The translations under genes and the position numbers were made by a program. A DNA stretch of 64,000 bases, from positions 45,207,336 through 45,271,335 of the forward strand of contig CM077006.1 of NCBI GenBank assembly GCA_039090855.1, read 5' to 3'. Numbering within the stretch: the first letter of the stretch is position 1; every line of letters starts with the position of its first letter. Source of the DNA: Macrothele yani. Its lineage: Eukaryota; Arthropoda; Arachnida; Araneae; Macrothelidae. A model generated the notes under the pieces. It had not been told where the DNA came from. It ran no database searches and saw nothing but the letters and a program-made list of their open reading frames with translations. Shown here in pieces: positions 57,780 to 64,000 of this stretch.

Positions 57780-59165
57780 GTTTAATTCTGAACCACTTGA
57801 AGTGTACAGAAGTGTACTGTCGATACGTGGATGACATTTTCATTCTATCAAAACTGAACGAAGAAGAATTAAGAAAATTAACAAAATGTTACAACTCTTT
57901 ATACCCAACTATAGAACTCACAGTTGAAATAGAAAAAAATAATGCAATAGCCTTTTTGGACGTACAAGTTATCAAATCCACAGATAAGTTACTATACAGG
58001 GTTTATCAGAAAAGTTCATTTGTTCCTGTTCTAATCCCGTACAATTCGGCACATCCTTATCCTCAAAAAATGCAATAGTCTAAAAACCTTAATTAAAAGA
58101 GCATATACGCACTCTGAAAATAGTCAGTTCATCAATGAAGAAATCAAATTCATAAAAAAATTGCAGGTAGCTTTGGTTATCCCAACCATTTAATAAAAAA
58201 ATGGAACACAGAAGTAATAAAGAAAATAAAAAATAATGTTGTAGTAAATAAAAAAGAAGTCAAATATTTAAATGGTTTTCCTTACATTAAAGGTACTACC
58301 AATGAAATTAATAATATTTGTAAAAAGCATAACATTCAAATTGGAGGAAAAGTAAATACCATCAAAAATATGGTAATAAAAAATAATGAAAAAAATAAAA
58401 ATGTTAGAAAAAGAAGGTATTTACTCAATTCCTATTACTGAAAATCCTCCAATGGCTTATATAGGAAGTACCAAAAATAAGATTAAACACAGATTAAAAC
58501 AACACGTAAAAAAGTGGCAGAAAAAAGAAGAAGAAAACAGCACTTATTCAATACTGTCTGGCTAACCAAAAATATCCTAAATTCGAAAATATAAAAATCA
58601 TTGAAAGCTGTAAATCCAAAAAACACCTCAGAATAGCAGAGTCGGTAATGATTGAAAAAAATAGGGCAAAAGTTTGCAACCATAATGACCCTAATATTTT
58701 GAGAAACAGCTGAAGAAATTTAATTAAAATTGAGCAAAAAAATGAAAAAGTTTGAAAAATGAGATCAGTGACCAACAAGAGATGGCGCCACAACACCCAA
58801 GAAGAAGTGATTGCCGATAACAGAAGCAGCCCGCGAGAACCACCGAAATGTCCAGCTGACACGGTCCGTGCTAGTCGGAGCAAAACGTCCCCTAGATGAC
58901 GGTAATGGGTTATTACCGAAAGTACTCGGGTTATGAAAAATTATTGAAGTAAATGAGGAGGCAGCAAAGGAAAAAACTCATTTAGTGACGAGCCAGATAA
59001 ATACCAACGGAAAAAAAAAAAATGAAGTGGACCCGAAACTAAATGAAAAACCCCCATGCTGCATCCACATAACGGAAATAAGAATTAAAAGCCAAGCCCA
59101 CGTGCGTTAAGTGTTAATCGAACTTTACCAACAAAAAGGGAAGTTCAAAAATGCAAAAGTTTAAT
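57780..59165 (+). mobile_element. Penelope-like element, broken RT and GIY-YIG
   Basis: At 57797 the plus strand reads EVYCRYVDDIFILSKLNEEE; YVDD is the reverse-transcriptase catalytic box. NAIAFLDVQVIKSTDKL and YRVYQKSSF follow. After shifts, further frames give NHLIKKWNTEVIKKIKNN, then IPITENPPMAYIGSTKNKIK, the GIY-YIG part, and later FENIKIIESCKSKKH and AESVMIEKNRAKVCNHND, ending near 58712. The tail to about 59165 is 3' untranslated sequence. Several frameshifts; the N-terminal half is missing. Confidence 0.88.
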
Positions 59166-59934
59166 TCTGTATATAATCTGATTCAGTTTGAAAAAAAAAA
59201 CTAATAGAATTTTGTTTGAGCTCTCTCTCTCTCTCTCTCTCATTCACTCAAAAAGCCTTGGGCCATACACACACAAAAGTAATATAAAAAAATGTCATGC
59301 AGATGAAAGAAACTCTCAACTTTGGTAATGAATAAAAAAATCTTATTGTGATCATAAGAAGTGGTAACACAATTGAAAAAAGTCACATCTATACCCTCTG
59401 GTGTGTGTAGTCATTGGTCATTAAGTGTCAATGAGCATACATTTGCATTTTTTGTGTTTGTTACTGATAATTGGTAACAGTAAGAAGAAAGTTTGATGAC
59501 ACATTGATTTCATATTCTGTGTGCTGGTGTACAATACCTTTCTATTGTTTTCAATTGTGTTATTTTTTATTTTCAAGAATTTTATTTTGTATGTTTTAGC
59601 TAATTTTCAGTGTGAGCATTTATATATTTATGTCTGGTTTCCATCATATTCATGTATATTGCACATGTGATAGATTCCTATTTCTTTCTCTGTTTTTTTT
59701 TTTTTTTCAAACTTCGATGTTTAGATTGCTCTGAAGATTTTAAGCTTGAAAATGAGAGGCTAAAATTCAGTCCTGTTAATATGGACATACCTGTAAAATA
59801 GGAAAATTTTTAGAGTATTGTATGTTGAGTGGCACTGATGTAAGTTTTTGTGAAATTAAACCTGCAGTGATTCTTTAATTTCGGTTTAAAACATGACCGA
59901 TTGTGATTATGTAGCCTGATTTACTATGCCATGC
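59166..59934. other. Intron stretch with a CT microsatellite
   Basis: A (CT)11-type run at 59219-59242. The rest is anonymous. Confidence 0.6.
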
Positions 59935-60245
59935 ATTAAAGGAAATACTTCTGTGGAAGGTCTTGAATAATTTAGGTATAACTGGGAATTTTCTTAAAAG
60001 TGTGAAAGCTGTGTATGCTGGCAGTAGAGCTCTTGTACGAGTGAATGGTGTTTTATTGAAATGGTTTTCTGTTGTTGCAGGAATCAGACATGATTGTGTA
60101 ATATCACCATGGCTGTTTCATATGTTTATGGATGCATGCATGTGCAATGCCAAAATAGACAGTACTGGTTAATGTCTTGGTAATACCCATGTTTGCAGAT
60201 TGCTGTATGCTGATGATGCAATCCTGTTGACAGAGAGCAATAGTG
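59935..60245 (+). mobile_element. LINE reverse-transcriptase fragment
   Basis: The plus frame reads WKVLNNLGITGNFLKSVKAV, YAGSRALVRVNGVL and then ...GIRHDCVISPWLFHMFMDAC. A stop at 60170 is followed in another frame by CRLLYADDAILLTESNSEL. The order RV.G....F.V..G.R..C..SP.LF...MD, then YADD, is that of a LINE-type RT. It is not the RTE family seen elsewhere in the window. Both ends are lost. Confidence 0.83.
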
Positions 60246-60479
60246 AGTTGGTGAGTTGCAGAGTATGTTGTCCTAGATGTACAAGATACATTAAAGAGAC
60301 ATTTGAGAAATGAAAACTAAAAAAACAAAAAAGAAAAAAGAAAACCATGTGTCTCCTTGTCTCCTTGTATGGTATCACATGATGCAAGTGAGCAGAAATG
60401 GCAACATTTAGTGTTATCTCTGGCACCAAGGTCACTTCTATGAATGAACTGAATTGCTAACTTGCATCGCTTCAGAACT
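60246..60479. other. Intergenic-like filler, nothing recognised
   Basis: No coding or repeat identity established; may still belong to the preceding LINE remnant. Confidence 0.35.
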
Positions 60480-60629
60480 GTGCATCATGAAAAGTTGGAA
60501 AATGTTTTTTATACTGAAAAATATCTGATACAAAAATAATTTTTGGAATTAGATTTTCATAGGTACTAATGGAAATGGAGCCTATATTTATGTGCCTAAT
60601 GAGAAAACCATGCATTAATTTAAGCAGAA

Positions 60630-60670
<41 letters not shown>

Positions 60671-62370
60671 AGATTCCACTTTTTCCTGAGGTTTTTCGTC
60701 TCTTCCTTCCGGGAAGGGTATGACGTACCAAGTCTGGGAAGTGGTATTTCTTTCTCTCAGTTGTCCAGGAACTTCCTTACTATCCGACAAGTGTTCAGGA
60801 TAGCTGCCTTCTGTAGTTCCATGTAGGTGTTAGGTTGAAGGTCTAGTGTCTGTATAGAGCTGTGAATGGTCTAAGGTACAACTCCTGTGGCTGATATTAC
60901 TATGGGGACGGTGGTGATGTTCTCCATATGCTGAGTGTGATATGTTGAATGGTCTCTAGTGCTTGATGGCATTGCCAACATGTGTCGCTTTCCACTGACG
61001 TGTCCTTCAGGATGTGCTTCTGGTAGTTTCTGGTGTTTACTACTTGATCTTGTATAGCGTTCAGGAATACTTTGGTCTCGGGAAAGAGTGATCTGTTTGT
61101 TAGCTATGCATTGGAGGCAGTCTTATCCACATGGTCTGTTTGCAGATCGTTGTAGTGCCTTCTGTGTAGGACTTTCTTGGCCCAAGCTTCTTTTGACTCT
61201 CTTGTTCCAATCTCAATGTTCTGAGTGGAGAGGTCTAGGGCTGTGTACTTCTTGTCACTCTGGTTTATCACTTGGTGAAGGGATCCCTTGCGCTGATGGA
61301 AGTATTTTCTGAGGCTGCTGATTTCTTTGTCTTGGAGTTCCAGGAGATTAATCATTGCCCGTCCAATGGTCAGCCTTTCTATTGCTGACTTTGGGTGCTG
61401 CTGGCGATGTTTAGTGATGGTTGTCCTGGTATTGCGCATTCTTTTCTCAAGCTCTGTTGTGATCCACTTGATGATTCCGAAGGATTACGTGAGGACTGGA
61501 ACTGCGTATGTGTTGATAGCCCGAGTGATGTTGCGAGGTTTGAGCTTGGTCTTCATTAGTTTCCTCAGCCTTTGGTTGTATTTGGCGGGTAGATGGTTTT
61601 TGATTTCTTTGTGTTCTAGGTGTTGTGGTTGAAGCATACCGAGGTACTTATAGACTTCTCCTTCCTCCATAGCTGCGATCTATTCTCCGCTCTTTAATTG
61701 ATAGCTATGTGCATCATGTTTTTCTTGGTTAATACCTTATTATTATTATTATTATTAATTACTATTATGTACTTTTTTTCAGTGAGTGGTATCTGAACAA
61801 ATAAGAATTATTTCAGTTGGGTTTTCAGAAGCAGAGATAGTATTTCAAATAGAAATATGCCCGCATGCTCCGTTGTGGAAAAACCATGCCTTATGAAAAA
61901 TTAGAAAATATATTTTAAGTATTCCTTGCAGTGGAAGCAATGCAATGAAAAAACAATATTTTAACTCGAGACTTTTAGGAGCACATAAAGCAAAATAAAT
62001 AAATAAAAAAGGGACATTCATTTACACTTCCTTGTGGATAAACTGTGCATTATTTGAACTAGGAAGTTTGTGTGTGTAAAATAGTTTTTGGATGGTAAAA
62101 GGCATCCAAAGGGAGAAATTTTGCAGTCAGATTTTTAGAATTAATGATGTGGATCAAAATATATGTCAAAGTTTAATAGTCCCTGCATTTGGACCCCTTA
62201 ATGTCAAAATAATGCATCAGAAAAAAAAAGTCCGAAAGGTATGGATATTTATTCTTACCGTCTAAACCTTCTACTGTGAAAAAAATTCAAATCAGACTAA
62301 TAGGTGAAGAGATACTGTGCATGCAGGCAGACATGGTGATACTATAAGCACACACATTTTTCCATAAGGA
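60480..62370. repeat. Repeat array 3 (decayed copy of array 1), split by a LINE
   Basis: Bases 60480-60630 and 61760-62370 carry array 1 vocabulary: 'gcctaatgagaaaacc', 'ttttcagaagcagagatag' and 'ctaataggtgaagagata'. Core-like sites at 61866, 62027 and 62188 are 161 bases apart. The end 'ggtgatactataagcac' matches the array 1 and array 2 ends. Confidence 0.75.
60631..61757 (-). mobile_element. LINE fragment (R4/Dong-like?) bounded by ATT microsatellites
   Basis: On the minus strand 61670-61485 reads MEEGEVYKYLGMLQPQHLEH, KEIKNHLPAKYNQRL and ITRAINTYAVPVLT; 61439-61104 reads TKHRQQHPKSAIERLTIGRA and later LLELQDKEISSLRKYFHQRK. YKYLG...AINTYAVPVL...HHPK/QHPK is a pattern of R2/R4-type LINE C-terminal regions. 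The fragment is flanked by (ATT)13-like at 60631-60668 and (ATT)7-like at 61738-61757. Coding is broken by stops. Confidence 0.75.
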
Positions 62371-62571
62371 AGAGGATTTAATTTCATCAGATTTTTTTAT
62401 TCTAATAAAAGATGTCATTAGTTCTGAGTTGGATGTTTAATTCATTATGTGTATTTCAAATTTTTCTTTTAGTGCTTTATTCTGTAAGTGTGCTGAAAAT
62501 ATTTGCTACATTGAAATGTCTGGAGCTCAATTTTTAATAACAATTTTTAATCGAGCACATTATTCCAACAG

Positions 62572-62817
62572 AGACATTTCTGTGTGTTTGCCATTCCTCC
62601 AATGTCTGCTGAATCACTGAAAACTATTTTTGGAAGTATCCTAAGGGAACATCTGAACAGAATTATTCCTGAATCAGCTGCTGGGTTCAAAACTTCTAGT
62701 CATCTTCTGGTGACCTCAGCCATTGCTTTGCATGAGAAGGTGTGCACCACTTTTTACCCCACAGCTCTGAAATTTCACTACTGTTTTAATCTCAGGGATT
62801 TAGCAAATGTGTTCCAG
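62572..62817 (+). CDS. DNAH9/11/17-like: Dynein heavy chain exon 8 (AAA3 C-terminal part)
   Basis: Eighty-two codons beginning RHFCVFAIPPMSAESLKTIF and ending FHYCFNLRDLANVFQ. RHF(C/S)VFA directly follows INPRLQ in outer-arm beta-type heavy chains, and FHY.FNLRDL.N.FQ marks the end of the AAA3 helical domain. The acceptor is CCAACAG and the donor GTAATG; both phases are 0. The exon sits just 3' of repeat array 3 and about 0.2 kb 5' of a Penelope-like GIY-YIG remnant. The methionine at 62584 is internal. Confidence 0.94.
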
Positions 62818-62936
62818 GTAATGACTCTGTTTTGTTCACCTAAAATGTATTTACTATGTAGCATGTATTAGTTGTTCTGCATTAATTCCTTTCATAGGCA
62901 CTGGATTCTCCAAATTCCAATGGGAGCTTAACCAGT

Positions 62937-63290
62937 TTGCACCATCAAAAGAGGGTAATTATGGGTTTACAAAATACCAGTTGCACCATCAAAAGAAGGT
63001 AATTATGACAATAAGTTATACATTGGAAGTACAAAAAGAAATTTAAATATCAGGTTGAAAGAACATCTGGACAATTGGAATAAAAAACAGGCAAAAACAT
63101 CTTTGATACAATACTATATGGAAAATAATACGGAGCATGATTGGGTTAATATAAAACATCTCACATCCCATAGCACCCACAAACAGATCCTTATTTCCAA
63201 GGCCATTATGATCGAAAAACAAAAATATCCAAATGTAATAATAATAGTCCATATGACCTATCATATGCATGGACATTTCTAGTTGACCAA
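62937..63290 (+). mobile_element. Penelope-like GIY-YIG remnant
   Basis: The frame from about 63010 reads DNKLYIGSTKRNLNIRLKEH, LDNWNKKQAKTSLIQYYMEN and ISKAIMIEKQKYPN, matching the GIY-YIG fold region of the 57780 element in order but with clear sequence distance. No reverse transcriptase precedes it. A direct repeat of 'caccatcaaaagagggtaatt' type at about 62940 and 62984 lies just upstream. Confidence 0.83.
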
Positions 63291-64000
63291 GAAGAAAAAC
63301 GAAAGAAAAAAGCAAAAAATTATAGGGAAGACCAAACGGATTGATATGACAGAACACCAACAGATGGCCTGCAACAGGGCATGCGCAATGACTACTACAA
63401 TGTAGAAGCAGAGCATGTCTTGGCAAGAAACCGACGTGGCATAGATGACTAGGCAGTTGTGGCAGGAACATCGCCGACCACTGACAAAGATTGCGACTTC
63501 AGCTGTTGAAACACGTATGGAATGACTGGGAAAGTGTGTGTGAACAACAGAAGCATATCTGAAAGTTTTTTGAAGGATTCGTCATTGCCTTTTTGGGGTT
63601 CGGTTTTTTATCATAATCTTATTCAGATTTTATTCCGATTTATGTTTGAATTTTATTCCGATTTTTATTTGAATTTTAAGGGCTTTTACTTCATTCTAGT
63701 TCATACTAATTTGTTGAATAAGGAATATAGGTTTGTCTAGCTTATGCCCATATCATCTAATAGGCAATATATATTGCGTGAACATCAAGCAGCTAGCACG
63801 AAGTCCACGAAGAACGAAGGTGAGTTAACACTTTCGCATGGTTTTTTAAGAAACTCCCTTACATAATTGTGCACAGTGCCTTCCATAGTCACAAACGAAG
63901 AATTTCAATGTGTGAAACAGAAAATATAAGAAGAACGAAATATATTCTTTCCGAAGATGACAATCCGATTTTTGGCGTAAATGTGACAAAGATGACAAGT
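63291..64000. other. Penelope-like tail and intron sequence
   Basis: Bases 63291-63520 look like the untranslated tail ('ccaacagatggcctgcaac'). Beyond that nothing is firm; 'gaacatcaagcagctagcac' at 63780 may begin another decayed element. Confidence 0.4.

Larger units (their letters stand above)
5386..62817 (+). other. Span of axonemal dynein heavy chain gene (internal part)
   Basis: Eight exons on one strand join into a continuous protein matching an outer-arm axonemal dynein heavy chain of the DNAH9/11/17 group, the motor that slides ciliary and flagellar microtubule doublets. In order they give the AAA1 C-terminal part, AAA2 with its P-loop and Walker B, the AAA2-AAA3 connection, the AAA3 P-loop and Walker B, the AAA3 sensor segment, and the AAA3 C-terminal part. 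All junctions have AG/GT borders. Every intron is phase 0 except the phase 1 intron between exons 2 and 3. Introns run from about 0.26 to 14.5 kb and are packed with transposons. The start codon, the stem, AAA1 catalytic core, AAA4-6, the stalk and the stop are outside the window. The one-base frameshift in exon 2 leaves open whether this copy is functional. Confidence 0.9.

Overview
This is an AT-rich, intron-dominated animal nuclear sequence. The only host gene I can support is one axonemal dynein heavy chain on the + strand, crossing the whole window. Eight short exons (168-306 bp, about 1.76 kb in total) lie over 57 kb. They encode, in order and without gaps, the end of AAA1, all of AAA2 and most of AAA3 of a DNAH9/11/17-type (outer-arm beta) heavy chain. 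Earlier and later exons lie outside the window. The transposon mix (RTE LINEs, Penelope-like elements, mariner, Tc1, Merlin, pogo, hAT, tRNA-derived SINEs) and the intron structure suggest an arthropod, perhaps a chelicerate. That placement is a guess from overall character, not from a diagnostic gene.

Layout. 1-5.4 kb: an RTE fragment split by a mariner, then a Tc1-like element between SINE copies. 5.4-10.3 kb: dynein exon 1; a 3.2 kb CpG-bearing insert flanked by an exact 170-bp direct repeat that includes the 3' half of exon 1; then a mariner. 10.3-23 kb: an inverted-terminal-repeat element, a 300-bp palindrome, an RTE remnant, exons 2 and 3, and a higher-order repeat array split by a 5'-truncated RTE. 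23-29 kb: exon 4, a complete hAT with target duplication, a pair of unidentified direct repeats, a SINE, a Penelope-like GIY-YIG remnant and exon 5. 29-37.8 kb: Tc1-like remnants in inverted orientation, a 396-bp tandem unit containing a SINE, a second repeat array, a pogo-like element and exon 6. 38-52 kb: SINEs, a second pogo-like element with a minisatellite, a Merlin element, a small hAT-like element, a Tc1-like element, a 76-bp-arm hairpin and exon 7. 52.6-64 kb: a terminal-inverted-repeat element hosting a 2.6 kb RTE and a SINE, Penelope-like remnants, LINE reverse-transcriptase fragments (one seated in an ATT microsatellite), a third repeat array and exon 8.

Points of most interest: (a) exon 2 carries a one-base frameshift inside AAA2, although both splice sites and both reading frames are otherwise well kept; (b) the exact exon duplication around the 3.2 kb insert, whose far edge coincides with a mariner end; (c) a three-unit higher-order repeat whose units (about 150 bp) each carry a core resembling the CTCF motif, present at three places; (d) four separate loci sharing an RNA-like pattern, UGA(U/A)GA, one unpaired base, a stem-loop, then GAAA, next to Penelope-like or hairpin elements. 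I found no CRISPR array, bacterial-type operon, rRNA gene or free-standing tRNA gene.
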